The notes under the pieces were generated by a model. It saw nothing but the letters and a program-made list of their open reading frames with translations. It made no database searches and was not told the origin of the DNA. From contig JAFZBF010000026.1 in assembly GCA_017561885.1 (NCBI GenBank), forward strand, positions 1 to 64,000: DNA of 64,000 nt, in the 5' to 3' direction. This stretch comes from Bacteroidales bacterium. GTDB lineage: Bacteria > Bacteroidota > Bacteroidia > Bacteroidales > UBA932. Numbering within the stretch: position 1 is the stretch's first letter; each line of letters begins with the position of its first letter. Position numbers and translations under genes: made by a program. Below are positions 47,422-56,499 of this stretch, piece by piece.

Positions 47422-47532
47422 AATTTTCGGCAAAGGAACAACAAAAAATGCAATTTTTCAAAAGCATACCCCCAATTTTCAGGGGGCATATTTCAAAAAA
47501 CTGCAATTTTGAAGAAATAAACCCGGAATTTT
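47422..47532 (-). promoter_or_regulatory. Upstream region of the second glutamine synthetase with five AATTTT motifs
   Basis: AATTTT (forward strand) occurs at 47422, 47452, 47474, 47505 and 47527, spaced 30, 22, 31 and 22 bp. This is an imperfect 52-53-bp tandem duplication with a partial third copy. A TTCCTTTG box (47431-47438) with TTG 20 nt upstream is a weak promoter match. CCCCC/GGGGG arms at 47469-47486 may form the rfbB terminator. Confidence 0.4.
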
Positions 47533-47542
47533 GGGGATATCC

Positions 47543-48658
47543 CTACCGGTTTCCGTACATCGAGTCGTAATACTTCTGATAGTCGCCGCTGGTGACGCTG
47601 TCCAGCCACTCCTGGTTGTCGAGATACCAGCGCACTGTCTTCTCGATGCCCTCTTCGAACTGGAGGGAAGGTTTCCAACCCAGTTCACGGCTGAGCTTGC
47701 GGCTGTCGATGGCATAGCGCAGGTCGTGGCCCGCACGGTCGGTGACGAAAGTGATCAGGTCGAGGTCTGCACCTTCCGGACGGCCGAGTTGTCGGTCGAC
47801 GGTGGCGATGAGAACCTTGATCAGGTCGATGTTCTTCCATTCGTTGAAGCCGCCGATGTTGTAGGTCTCTGCCACCTTGCCTTCATGGAATATCAAGTCG
47901 ATGGCGCGGGCGTGGTCCTCGACGTACAGCCAGTCGCGCACATTCTCTCCCTTGCCATAGACAGGCAGGGGCTTGCGCTGGCGGATATTGTTTATGAAGA
48001 GAGGTATCAGCTTCTCGGGGAACTGGTAAGGACCGTAGTTGTTGCTGCAGTTGGTGATGACCACAGGCATCCCGTAAGTGTCGTGGAAGGCTCTGACGAA
48101 ATGGTCGGACGATGCCTTGGCGGCGCTGTAGGGGCTGTGCGGGCTGTACGGGGTGTCTTCGGTGAAGAACTTGTCGCCGTACACTTCGTGGGCTGAGAAG
48201 TCGGATTTCACTCCTTCCGGGTGGGTAAGTTCCAGCGCGCCGTAGACTTCGTCGGTGGATATGTGGTAGAATCGCTTGCCTTCATACCCCCGCGGTTCCC
48301 ACTGCAGGCGGGCAGCCTGAAGCAGCGACAGCGTACCGAGCACATTTGTGTAAGCGAAAGTGAAAGGATCCTTGATGCTGCGGTCCACGTGGCTCTCCGC
48401 CGCAAGATGTATCACCCCGTCCACCTCATAGTCGCGGAAAACGCGGCAGACTGTCTCGAAGTCGCAGATGTCGCCCTTCACGAAAACATAGTTCGGAGCA
48501 TCCTCCACATCCTTGAGATTCGCAAGGTTGCCGGCATATGTAAGCTTGTCGAAGTTGACGATGCAGTAGTCGGGATACTTGTTCACGAAATGGCGCACCA
48601 CGTGGCTGCCGATGAATCCGGCGCCGCCCGTAATCAGTATGTTTCGCGTGAAAGCCAT
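47543..48658 (-). CDS. rfbB: dTDP-glucose 4,6-dehydratase
   Basis: Second step of dTDP-rhamnose synthesis, an NAD-dependent extended SDR of 371 residues. NILITGGAGFIGSHVVRHF is the cofactor loop; HISTDEVYG and YSAAKASSDHFVRAF (Tyr-x3-Lys) are catalytic. NCSNNYGPYQFPEKLIPL and IDSRKLSRELGWKP are family blocks. Last gene of the operon beginning with rfbA. Confidence 0.95.
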   Translation of the reverse strand: MAFTRNILITGGAGFIGSHVVRHFVNKYPDYCIVNFDKLTYAGNLANLKDVEDAPNYVFVKGDICDFETVCRVFRDYEVDGVIHLAAESHVDRSIKDPFTFAYTNVLGTLSLLQAARLQWEPRGYEGKRFYHISTDEVYGALELTHPEGVKSDFSAHEVYGDKFFTEDTPYSPHSPYSAAKASSDHFVRAFHDTYGMPVVITNCSNNYGPYQFPEKLIPLFINNIRQRKPLPVYGKGENVRDWLYVEDHARAIDLIFHEGKVAETYNIGGFNEWKNIDLIKVLIATVDRQLGRPEGADLDLITFVTDRAGHDLRYAIDSRKLSRELGWKPSLQFEEGIEKTVRWYLDNQEWLDSVTSGDYQKYYDSMYGNR

Positions 48659-48665
48659 ATTCCTG

Positions 48666-49223
48666 TCAATATTTGAAGGGTGAGACGAAATCTTTCAGGA
48701 AGCCGTGGCGGCAGTCCTTGTCGGAGAGCAGCAGTTCATCCTCCGGCAGCGGCCACTCGATACCGATGTCAGGATCGTTCCAGGCAAGTCCGCCCTCGAA
48801 GCCCGGAGCATAGTAGTTGTCGCATTTGTAGCGGAAGACCGCGGTGTCGCTCAGCACCAGATAGCCGTGCGCGAATCCGCGGGGTATGAACAGCTGAAGA
48901 TGATTGTCCCCGCTGAGTTCCACGGCCTCATAGCGGCCGTATGTCGGGGAGCCCTCGCGAAGGTCCACAGCCACGTCCAGCACGCTGCCGGACACTACGG
49001 TCACAAGCTTGGCCTGGTCATATGGCGGGAGCTGGAAATGCAGCCCGCGCAGCACGCCGCGCTTCGAACCGGACTGGTTGTCCTGCACGAAAGCAGGCAG
49101 CTGCCCCGTCACGTCCGCAAAATCGCGGGCGTTGAAACTTTCAAAGAAATATCCCCTGCCGTCGCGGAAGACACGCGGTTCAATCACCAGCAGTCCGTCA
49201 ATCGTCGTATGTGTAACCTTCAT
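48666..49223 (-). CDS. rfbC: dTDP-4-dehydrorhamnose 3,5-epimerase
   Basis: Cupin-fold epimerase of 185 residues. FVQDNQSGSKRGVLRGLHFQ includes the catalytic His region; VDLREGSPTYGRYEAVELS and IPRGFAHGYLVLSDTAVFRYKC follow. It is 7 nt upstream of rfbB. Confidence 0.95.
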   Translation of the reverse strand: MKVTHTTIDGLLVIEPRVFRDGRGYFFESFNARDFADVTGQLPAFVQDNQSGSKRGVLRGLHFQLPPYDQAKLVTVVSGSVLDVAVDLREGSPTYGRYEAVELSGDNHLQLFIPRGFAHGYLVLSDTAVFRYKCDNYYAPGFEGGLAWNDPDIGIEWPLPEDELLLSDKDCRHGFLKDFVSPFKY

Positions 49224-49230
49224 CCTGATT

Positions 49231-50190
49231 CTATTTGAGCGGGTTCTTGTCTGACAAATACCATTCCACCATCTGCCTCAGTCCGTCCGCCAGCTGCACT
49301 TTGGGTCTGTAGCCCATATCGCGTTCCAGCTTGGCAGTGCTTGCGTAGGTCTGGAGCACGTCGCCGGCCTGCATCGGCATATACTCCTTGACAGCCTCGC
49401 GGCCCAGAGCCCTCTCCAACTCCGAGATGAAGTCCATCAGCATCACCGGATTCGAGCAGCCTATGTTGTACACTTCGTGACCGGCTACAGGTGCCTTGTC
49501 CAGCACGCGCACCACTCCTTCCACTATATCGTCGATGTAAGTGAAGTCGCGGCGCATATTGCCGTTGTTGAACACCTTGATGGGCCTGCCCGCCAGGATG
49601 GCGTCGGTGAATAGCATCGGTGCCATGTCGGGTCTGCCCCAGGGGCCGTAGACCGTGAAGAACCTCAGTCCCGTAGCCTTGATGCCGTAGAGGCTGCTGT
49701 AGCAGGACGCCATCAGCTCGTTGGCCTTCTTGGTGGCTGCATACAGGCTCTTCGGGTTGTCCACGTTGTCGGTCTCCTCGAAGGGCACCTTGGTATTGCC
49801 GCCGTACACCGAGCTGGAACTGGCATACACCAGATGCCGCACCGGATTGTGCCGGCAGCATTCCAGCACGTTGGCGAAGCCCACAAGGTTGCTGTCGATG
49901 TAGGCCTCGGGATTCTCGAGGCTGTAGCGCACGCCTGCCTGGGCGGCGAGATGCACCACGGCGTCGAAACGCTCCTTCGCAAAAAGGGCCGGCAGGGCTT
50001 CGCGGTCAGCAACGTCCATCCGCACGAAAGAGAAATATGCCGGAAGCTCCTTCAGACGGGCCTGCTTGAGGCGCACGTCGTAATAATCGTTCATATTGTC
50101 GACACCCACGACCTCGTCGCCCCTCGCGATGAGAGCCTTCGAAACGTGGTATCCTATGAAACCGGCGGCGCCTGTGACGAGTATCTTCAT
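49231..50190 (-). CDS. NAD-dependent epimerase, UDP-glucuronate 4-epimerase-like
   Basis: 319-residue extended SDR. MKILVTGAAGFIGYHVSKAL binds NAD; the catalytic Tyr-x3-Lys is in SLYAATKKANELMA. DNMNDYYDVRLKQARL and RFFTVYGPWGRPDMAP are typical of the CapI/UDP-glucuronate 4-epimerase group, which supplies UDP-galacturonate for surface polysaccharides. UDP-glucose 4-epimerase is less likely on these motifs. Confidence 0.86.
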   Translation of the reverse strand: MKILVTGAAGFIGYHVSKALIARGDEVVGVDNMNDYYDVRLKQARLKELPAYFSFVRMDVADREALPALFAKERFDAVVHLAAQAGVRYSLENPEAYIDSNLVGFANVLECCRHNPVRHLVYASSSSVYGGNTKVPFEETDNVDNPKSLYAATKKANELMASCYSSLYGIKATGLRFFTVYGPWGRPDMAPMLFTDAILAGRPIKVFNNGNMRRDFTYIDDIVEGVVRVLDKAPVAGHEVYNIGCSNPVMLMDFISELERALGREAVKEYMPMQAGDVLQTYASTAKLERDMGYRPKVQLADGLRQMVEWYLSDKNPLK

Positions 50191-50202
50191 CAGTTTACTG
50201 AA

Positions 50203-51111
50203 TTATGCTTGTTCCCACTGGCTGCGGAGCAGTTCCAGCGCCTTTGCATTGGCCTCGGCGCGGTCACCTGCGCAGCCGCATTCGAATGACATATAGTACG
50301 GGAATTCCAGCTCCTTCATGGCGCGGAATCCATCGATGTAGTTGTCTTTGTCGCCGTCCTCGCCGGGAGTCACGCGGCGTCCGCGGCTGGCGATGTGCAC
50401 GTGGCGCAGGTACTGTTTTCCGGCTGCCATAAGGGCTGCATAGTCGCTGGTCTCCTCTTTCATATGCCAGAAGTCGCCCATGCATTTCACGCCTTCGCTC
50501 TCGCTGTCGCGGCAGATTGCAGCCGCATCAGCCACCTGGCGCATATAGAATGCCTCTCCCCTGTTCAGCGGCTCGAGAATCACCACGGTGCCCTTCGACA
50601 GGGCGTATTCGCCAAGGTCGTGAAGCTGCGCGCAGAGATAGTCCCTGGTCTCGAGGGTGTGGGGCATGCAGGGTTTCTGATGGTTGAAGGCCGGCACCAT
50701 TATCACTCCGGTGGAGCCTATCTGGCCGGCGGCGTCGATGATCTCGCGCATCGAGCTGTCGAACTCTGCCTTCACGGCCGGATCCTCGGCCAGGATGAAG
50801 CCGCGGAAGCCTGCGCAGATGGCAGACACCTTGAGGTTGCGGCCTTCCAGGGCCCTGGCTATCTCGTCGTAGTTGCGCACCAGTTCCTGACCGCCGGGCT
50901 CGTAGCCCACCACGCCGAGGCTCTCCATATAGTCGAATTTCTCGGCATAGCTCTGGCCCACCGCGGTTCCGGTCTGGAACGAGATGTTCAGGGCAACCTT
51001 GGATTTCTTCGATTTCGGCGTACAGGATGTCAGTATGCTTGCAGGACCACCCGCAAGGGCGAGGGCCGCCGCTGAAGCCGCTGTCGTCTTTAGAAAATGT
51101 CTGCGGTCCAT
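50203..51111 (-). CDS. Exported sugar phosphate isomerase/epimerase (xylose-isomerase-like barrel)
   Basis: 302 residues. The N-terminus MDRRHFLKTTAASAAALALAG is a twin-arginine-like signal and LTSC (about 27-30) a possible lipobox. The rest is an AP-endonuclease-2/xylose-isomerase TIM barrel with conserved metal-binding blocks (VILEPLNRGEAFYMR, MGDFWHMKEE, HVHIASRGRRV, YMSFECGC). Hydroxypyruvate isomerase-like sequences belong here; the substrate is unknown. It follows the Gfo/Idh/MocA gene by 4 nt, a frequent partnership in carbohydrate breakdown. Confidence 0.8.
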   Translation of the reverse strand: MDRRHFLKTTAASAAALALAGGPASILTSCTPKSKKSKVALNISFQTGTAVGQSYAEKFDYMESLGVVGYEPGGQELVRNYDEIARALEGRNLKVSAICAGFRGFILAEDPAVKAEFDSSMREIIDAAGQIGSTGVIMVPAFNHQKPCMPHTLETRDYLCAQLHDLGEYALSKGTVVILEPLNRGEAFYMRQVADAAAICRDSESEGVKCMGDFWHMKEETSDYAALMAAGKQYLRHVHIASRGRRVTPGEDGDKDNYIDGFRAMKELEFPYYMSFECGCAGDRAEANAKALELLRSQWEQA

Positions 51112-51115
51112 AGCG

Positions 51116-52480
51116 CTACTTTCTTGCTTCGCCCGGAACGGGAACGGTGTATTTCTTGAGGTCCAGAGGGCCTATCTTCAAGCTGTCCATATCGGCAGGC
51201 AGGTAATCCTGGTCCATAGCGCTCATCTCGTCCCAGGTCACGGTTTTTCCGGTATAAGCAGCCTCACGGCCCATGATGCCTGCGAGAGTCGACATACCGC
51301 ACTGGGTGGCCTCGTCGAGCATCTCGCCTTTGCGGATGTGGTTTACCCAGTCAACGTGCTCCAGGGTATAGGGGTCGTGCTGCTGGAAGGCTGCCTTCGC
51401 GGCTTCCTCGTCGAACTTCCATATCACGTTGCCCTGAAGGTCCTTGATGGCGTGTTCCACGCTGTTCCATGATCCCTTAGTGCCCTGCACGTATTCGCTC
51501 ACGTTGCTCGAGCAGCCGTCGATCTGGCGGCAGAAGGAGTGCATATGTATTCCGTTCTCGAACTCGAAGTCGATGCTGAAGTTGTCATACTGGTCGCCCG
51601 TGATGCGGCGTTGACGCGAGCCGACACCCGTAGCCTTCACGGGATGGATGCCGCCGGCCATCCAGAGGAACACATCGATATTGTGAACGTGTTGCTCCAC
51701 GATATGGTCGCCTGAGAGCCATTTCCAGTTCACCCAGTCGCGGATGTTCCACTCCATGTCGCTCCAGCCCTTCTGGCGCTCGCGGTACCAGAGCATACCC
51801 TGGTTCCAGTAGACGTTTCCGCCTGTAATTTCGCCGATGTAGCCCTGCTGTATCTTCTCGAAAGCCTCCACATAGGGACGCTGATGGTGGCGCTGGGTTC
51901 CGGTCACTACTGCAAGTCCTTTTGCCTGGGCCTGCTTGGCTGTTGCCATGATGAGACGATATCCCTTTGCGTCGACGGCGATGGGTTTCTCGAGGAAGCA
52001 GTGCACTCCCTTCGATACTGCATACTGGAAATGATAGGGACGGAACACGGGCGGGGTGGCCACAACCACCATATCCACGCCTGAGTCGATCACCTTCTTG
52101 TAGGCGTCGAAGCCCACGAAACAGTTTTCAGCGGTCAGAGCCTGGCCTTTCTCCTGCATCTTCTTGAGGAAAGCGTCGGTCTTGTCCTTGAAAGTGTCTG
52201 CACAGGCAACGATCTTGATGCCGTCGGCAGCTGCGAGCAGGTTGTCGATGGCGCCGGTTCCGCGGCCGCCACAGCCGATAAGTCCGGCTTTCAGTTCACG
52301 GCCGTCGATGGCTTTGTCGGGAAGTTCAGGGATGTAGTACTCCCCGGGCTGCTTCAGCGGGACGAGTTTTGCACCATCCTTTTCCTTGCAGGATGAAAGA
52401 AGCGGAGTAGAGGCCACGATGGCTGCACCGCCGATAGCCGCGCTGCAACCGAAAAATTCTCTTCTTGAAAGTTTTTTCAT
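51116..52480 (-). CDS. Exported Gfo/Idh/MocA oxidoreductase
   Basis: 454 residues. The signal MKKLSRREFFGCSAAIGGAAI has the Tat motif SRREFFG, then LLSSC as possible lipobox. The NAD(P)-binding fold is LIGCGGRGTGAIDNLL; HCFLEKPIAVDAKGY contains the catalytic EKP. Tat export suggests it is folded with its cofactor before secretion. Such proteins act on sugars or glycosides; substrate unknown. Confidence 0.85.
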   Translation of the reverse strand: MKKLSRREFFGCSAAIGGAAIVASTPLLSSCKEKDGAKLVPLKQPGEYYIPELPDKAIDGRELKAGLIGCGGRGTGAIDNLLAAADGIKIVACADTFKDKTDAFLKKMQEKGQALTAENCFVGFDAYKKVIDSGVDMVVVATPPVFRPYHFQYAVSKGVHCFLEKPIAVDAKGYRLIMATAKQAQAKGLAVVTGTQRHHQRPYVEAFEKIQQGYIGEITGGNVYWNQGMLWYRERQKGWSDMEWNIRDWVNWKWLSGDHIVEQHVHNIDVFLWMAGGIHPVKATGVGSRQRRITGDQYDNFSIDFEFENGIHMHSFCRQIDGCSSNVSEYVQGTKGSWNSVEHAIKDLQGNVIWKFDEEAAKAAFQQHDPYTLEHVDWVNHIRKGEMLDEATQCGMSTLAGIMGREAAYTGKTVTWDEMSAMDQDYLPADMDSLKIGPLDLKKYTVPVPGEARK

Positions 52481-52505
52481 AGCTATGGTTATTTATTGAT
52501 TTCTG

Positions 52506-54023
52506 TCATTTCAGTTCGTCGGGCACTTCGCACACCACGCGGAAGCCTATCCCCTTTATGTCGGAGTACCACCAGATGCTCTTGGGATTCTGGGGGTCGG
52601 TGCGCAGCCAGTCGTCGTGGCGGGTGCTGCCGCGGGCCGCACAGCGCAGGTCGGCGGCGTCCGATGCATAGCTGCCGCCGCGCACCACGTATTCGCTGCC
52701 GCTCTGAGGTCCTTTCGGATCCACGGCTCCGTCCTGCAAGGTTTTGTATGCGTCCTCGGCATACCAGTCAGAGCAGTACTCCATCACGTTGCCGAGCATA
52801 TTCTTCAGTCCGAATGGATTGGCGGCCACACGGCCGGGCTCCTGGGTGCGGTTGCCGCTGTTGGCAGCATACACCGCGTTGCGCGCGATTCCGGCAGTGT
52901 CGGCCTTGAACACGCTCCTCAGGAAGCCTTCCTGCGAGAACTTGCGGGGGTTGCCCTCGAACCAGTAAGGGTCGGTGGTGCCTCCGCGGGCCGCATATTC
53001 CCACTCGGCCTCGGTGGGCAGACGGTACTTGCGGCCGGTCTTGAGCGACAGCCACTGGCAGAAGGTCTCCGCGGCATAGTGGGTCATCGTTATCGCAGGA
53101 CGCGAGCCCATGCCCCAGCCCTGGTCGGGAGCTCCGAAAGGCGGCGTCGGGCCGCTGACGGCGTCGATGTCATCCCTGCTGTTATTTGCATATATCACTG
53201 CCGGGGGCGTGCGTCCCTCGGACATCGTTTCGTTGTAGAATGCCCAGAACTGGTCCCATGTGGTCTCGACTTCGGCCATGAAGAACGGTGAGACCTCCAC
53301 CCTGCGCTGCGGCCCTTCGTCTGCCTTGCGGAAGGCCTCTCCCTCGGGGGATCCTATAGTGAAAGATCCTCCCGGCACAGCTATCATCTTTATTGCCGCT
53401 GTGGTCCCGGGCACCGTCTCGGTGTAATCGGCGAATGCAGTGACTTCGGCTCGCGCCTCATATACGGGGCCGGCGGCCACAGGAGCGGTTTTCATACTCT
53501 CGTGCTTGTAGTTGGGGTCGTAGTGGCCGGCGTCCAGATGGCAGCTGATGCACTGCAGGTTATATTTCTTTTCGTATTCCTCGTAGTAGAGGTGGGCAAC
53601 GACGGCTTCGTCTGTGACGCCCTCGGGATAGAGGTTGGCGTGACAGTTGACGCAGGATTCGTTGAAGACTATCTTCTGTGCGTGTTCCAGCTCGCCCTTG
53701 GCATCCCAGTCTATCTTGTCAGTGTCTTTGAAAATCTTCGAGAAGATGTCCTTCGCTCCCATCTTCGTCTTCACGGCGAAGTGGCGCACCGGCTCGGTCT
53801 CGGACGGCAGGTGGCAGTCCACGCAGTCTGTCACCGTGCCTGAGCTGTTGACGACGTGCACAGACTGCTTCCAACTGGCGTCGGCATCGGTATGGATGTG
53901 GCAGGACATACAGTATTCGTTGCTGGAGGTCTTTGCATATGTGACGTGGAATCCGGCCAGGAATGCTGCTCCCAGCCCGAATCCGCACAGGGCGGCAATT
54001 ACTATCGCTTTCCCCTTAGACAA
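52506..54023 (-). CDS. Tetraheme NapC/NrfH-type cytochrome fused to a SUMF1/formylglycine-enzyme-like domain
   Basis: 505 residues. One N-terminal membrane anchor ([24 protein letters not shown]) is followed by four c-heme sites CMSCH, CVDCH, CVNCH and CISCH within about residues 38-165, as in quinol-oxidising NapC/NrfH proteins. After a linker, about 215-500 is a SUMF1/EgtB-like fold ([66 protein letters not shown]). Both parts would be periplasmic. The catalytic Cys pair of true formylglycine-generating enzymes is not evident, so the second domain may bind rather than modify. The gene overlaps rfbA by 8 nt. Confidence 0.85.
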   Translation of the reverse strand: MSKGKAIVIAALCGFGLGAAFLAGFHVTYAKTSSNEYCMSCHIHTDADASWKQSVHVVNSSGTVTDCVDCHLPSETEPVRHFAVKTKMGAKDIFSKIFKDTDKIDWDAKGELEHAQKIVFNESCVNCHANLYPEGVTDEAVVAHLYYEEYEKKYNLQCISCHLDAGHYDPNYKHESMKTAPVAAGPVYEARAEVTAFADYTETVPGTTAAIKMIAVPGGSFTIGSPEGEAFRKADEGPQRRVEVSPFFMAEVETTWDQFWAFYNETMSEGRTPPAVIYANNSRDDIDAVSGPTPPFGAPDQGWGMGSRPAITMTHYAAETFCQWLSLKTGRKYRLPTEAEWEYAARGGTTDPYWFEGNPRKFSQEGFLRSVFKADTAGIARNAVYAANSGNRTQEPGRVAANPFGLKNMLGNVMEYCSDWYAEDAYKTLQDGAVDPKGPQSGSEYVVRGGSYASDAADLRCAARGSTRHDDWLRTDPQNPKSIWWYSDIKGIGFRVVCEVPDELK

Positions 54024-54900
54024 TGCCTTCCTCCGAAATCAGTTTCATCAGATACTGTCCGTACTGGTTCTTTAGCATAGGCTCGGCGTCCTTGCGCAGC
54101 GTGTCGGCGTCGATCCAACCGTTGCGGTAGGCAATCTCCTCCAAGCAGGCCACTTTCAGGCCCTGGCGTTTCTCGATGACTTCGAAAAATGTGGAGGCCT
54201 CGGCCAGCGAGTCGTGGGTGCCGGTGTCGAGCCATGCGAATCCGCGGCCCAGCAGCTGCACCTTCAGGCTCTTCGCTTCGAGGAAGGCCTGGTTCACGCT
54301 GGTTATCTCCAGTTCGCCTCTTGCGGAGGGCTTCACCGCTGCTGCAACGTCCACCACCTTGTTGGGGTAGAAATAGAGGCCGACCACAGCATAGTTGCTC
54401 CTGGGGCTGGCGGGCTTCTCCTCGATGCCCACGCAGTTGCCCTCGGCGTCGAACTCGGCCACGCCATAGCGCTCGGGATCGCTCACCCAGTAGCCGAAGA
54501 TGGTGGCCTTGCCGCTCTCTGCGTCCTTCACTGCGGTAGCAAGCTTGCTGGTGAAGGTGTCACCGTAGAATATATTGTCGCCTAGCACGAGGCATACGCT
54601 GTCGTCGCCTATGAACTCGCGTCCGATGATGAAGGCCTGGGCGATGCCGTCGGGGCTGGGCTGTTCTGCATAGCTGAGGTTCAGCCCGAAGGCCGATCCG
54701 TCGCCCAGCAGGCGCCTGAACCCGGGGAGGTCGTGGGGCGTGCTGATGACGAGTATGTCGCGTATCCCGGCGAGCATCAGGGCGCTCAGGGGATAGTATA
54801 TCATCGGCTTGTCATAGATGGGGAGCAACTGCTTGCTGACTCCTTTGGTTATCGGGTAGAGCCTGGTGCCGGAGCCGCCGGCGAGTACGATGCCTTTCAT
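54016..54900 (-). CDS. rfbA: Glucose-1-phosphate thymidylyltransferase
   Basis: First enzyme of dTDP-rhamnose synthesis, 294 residues. [39 protein letters not shown] is the nucleotide-binding signature; [10 protein letters not shown] and [17 protein letters not shown] are catalytic blocks. First gene of the operon running to rfbB; rfbD is absent from it. Confidence 0.96.
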   Translation of the reverse strand: MKGIVLAGGSGTRLYPITKGVSKQLLPIYDKPMIYYPLSALMLAGIRDILVISTPHDLPGFRRLLGDGSAFGLNLSYAEQPSPDGIAQAFIIGREFIGDDSVCLVLGDNIFYGDTFTSKLATAVKDAESGKATIFGYWVSDPERYGVAEFDAEGNCVGIEEKPASPRSNYAVVGLYFYPNKVVDVAAAVKPSARGELEITSVNQAFLEAKSLKVQLLGRGFAWLDTGTHDSLAEASTFFEVIEKRQGLKVACLEEIAYRNGWIDADTLRKDAEPMLKNQYGQYLMKLISEEGIV

Positions 54901-54916
54901 AGCGAGTATATTTTCT

Positions 54917-54954
54917 CAAATTTAGTGTTTTTTATGCTACAAGTTGTAAATTTG
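54917..54954. promoter_or_regulatory. Divergent -7 boxes between rfbA and the symporter gene
   Basis: Minus-strand TAAATTTG (54917-54924) lies 16 nt before the rfbA ATG, and plus-strand TAAATTTG (54947-54954) faces the symporter gene. The two identical boxes point away from each other across 22 bp. The plus box lies inside the symporter frame if ATG 54934 is used, which argues for the GTG at 54958. Confidence 0.5.
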
Positions 54955-56469
54955 AACGTGTTTTCGAAAATTGTAGAAGCGGTCAACAATGTGGTCTGGA
55001 GCCCTGCGCTTGTGGTGCTCCTGATTTTCGCCGGTCTGTTCTTCACCTTCCGCACCAGATTCGTGCAGGTGAGACGGCTGGGGCTGATGGTCCGCCTGCT
55101 GTTCTCCAAGCATGAGGACGGCGCCGACAAGGGGACTGAGGCTGGGGCCGCGAAGGAGGCGGTTGCCAAGGCTGAAGCTGGTTCCCCGAAGGGTGCTGAC
55201 GCCAAGGCCGGGGCCGCAGATACCGTTCCCAAGAACAAGGTTTCGTCGTTCAGCGCGTTCTGCATGGCGCTCTCAGGCAGGGTGGGCACCGGCAATATCG
55301 TGGGCGTGGCTACGGCTATCGCGCTCGGAGGCCCGGGTGCTGTGTTCTGGATGTGGATCATCGCCTTCTTCGGCGCTTCCACGGCTTTCGTGGAGTCCAC
55401 GCTGGCTCAGATTTACCGTTTTCCCCACCATTCGAGTTTCCGCGGCGGTCCGTACAGCTACATCCAGGAGGGTCTTCACAAACGGTGGATCGGCATTCTC
55501 TTCGCCGTGCTGACCATTGTCTGCTACGGTATCTTTCTTCCGACAGTACAGGCCAACGGCGCTTCGCAGGCCTTCTTCAATTCATACACAGTCTCTCCTC
55601 TCGCCACCGGCATCGGACTGGCGGTTCTGCTGGCGATAGTGATAATCGGAGGAGTGCGGCGCATCGCTGACGTGGCTTCTGTGGTCACCCCGTTCATGGC
55701 GCTGGGGTACATTCTGATTGCGATTGTCGTGCTGGCCATCAATGCTGACAAGATTCCGTTCCTGCTTGGTCAGATTGTGACGAACGCTGTGGGCATCAAT
55801 CCTATCGCCGGAGGTATCCTTGGCTCGACTATTATGATGGGCGTCAAGCGCGGCATCTTCTCCAATGAGGCGGGCGAGGGTGGCGGCGCCATCGTTTCTG
55901 CTACAGCTCACGTGAAGCATCCGGCCCAGCAGGGTCTGGTACAGGCCTTTTCGGTGTACGTGGACACTCTTCTGGTCTGCACCGCTACGGCGCTGATGAT
56001 TCTTTCCGCCGGCACCTACAATATCTTCAATTCTGCCACCGGCGAGATGATTGTGGCGAACGCTCCCAACCTCGGCAACAACTACGTAAATTTCACTCAG
56101 GCTGCCGTCGATTCGGTCTTCCGCGGTTTCGGCGGCCAGTTCGTATCTATCGCGCTGCTGTTCTTCGTGTTCACTACCCTGATGGCATATTATTTCTATT
56201 CGGAGAGCAGTATCATCTTCATCTGCCGCGAGGTTGCCCGCAAGCGCAAAATCCAGTACTCGCGCAGGCTTGAGGACGTTCTCATCTGGACATACAGGCT
56301 GCTGCTGCTCGGCGCGGTGGTCTTCGGTGCTGTCCGCGAGACTGATGTCATCTGGCAGATCGGCGACATCGGCGTCGGCCTCACCGCCTGGATCAACGTC
56401 ATCGCCATCCTTATCCTCAGCCCTCAGGCCATCAAGGCTCTGCGGGAGTACGAGAAGTCGCTCCGATAA
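54934..56469 (+). CDS. Alanine/glycine:cation symporter family protein
   Basis: AGCS-family sodium-amino acid symporter of 503-511 residues. NNVVWSPALVVLLIFAGLFFTFRTRFVQVRRLG begins the membrane domain; GTGNIVGVATAIALGGPGAVFWMW and GGGAIVSATAHVKHPAQQGLVQ are family signatures. Between the first hydrophobic segment and the GTGNIVG motif lies an extra stretch of about 40 residues rich in Ala, Lys and Gly (positions about 55-97). Start: ATG 54934 is given; GTG 54958 fits family length and the promoter box better. Confidence 0.88.
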   Translation: MLQVVNLNVFSKIVEAVNNVVWSPALVVLLIFAGLFFTFRTRFVQVRRLGLMVRLLFSKHEDGADKGTEAGAAKEAVAKAEAGSPKGADAKAGAADTVPKNKVSSFSAFCMALSGRVGTGNIVGVATAIALGGPGAVFWMWIIAFFGASTAFVESTLAQIYRFPHHSSFRGGPYSYIQEGLHKRWIGILFAVLTIVCYGIFLPTVQANGASQAFFNSYTVSPLATGIGLAVLLAIVIIGGVRRIADVASVVTPFMALGYILIAIVVLAINADKIPFLLGQIVTNAVGINPIAGGILGSTIMMGVKRGIFSNEAGEGGGAIVSATAHVKHPAQQGLVQAFSVYVDTLLVCTATALMILSAGTYNIFNSATGEMIVANAPNLGNNYVNFTQAAVDSVFRGFGGQFVSIALLFFVFTTLMAYYFYSESSIIFICREVARKRKIQYSRRLEDVLIWTYRLLLLGAVVFGAVRETDVIWQIGDIGVGLTAWINVIAILILSPQAIKALREYEKSLR

Positions 56470-56499
56470 AAGCTCATTCGCCTTTCCGCTCTGGCATGT

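Noticed and set aside
46219-47520. 433-codon plus-strand reading frame opposite the second glutamine synthetase
   Set aside because: It is antisense to well-conserved glutamine synthetase motifs and no protein family features are visible.
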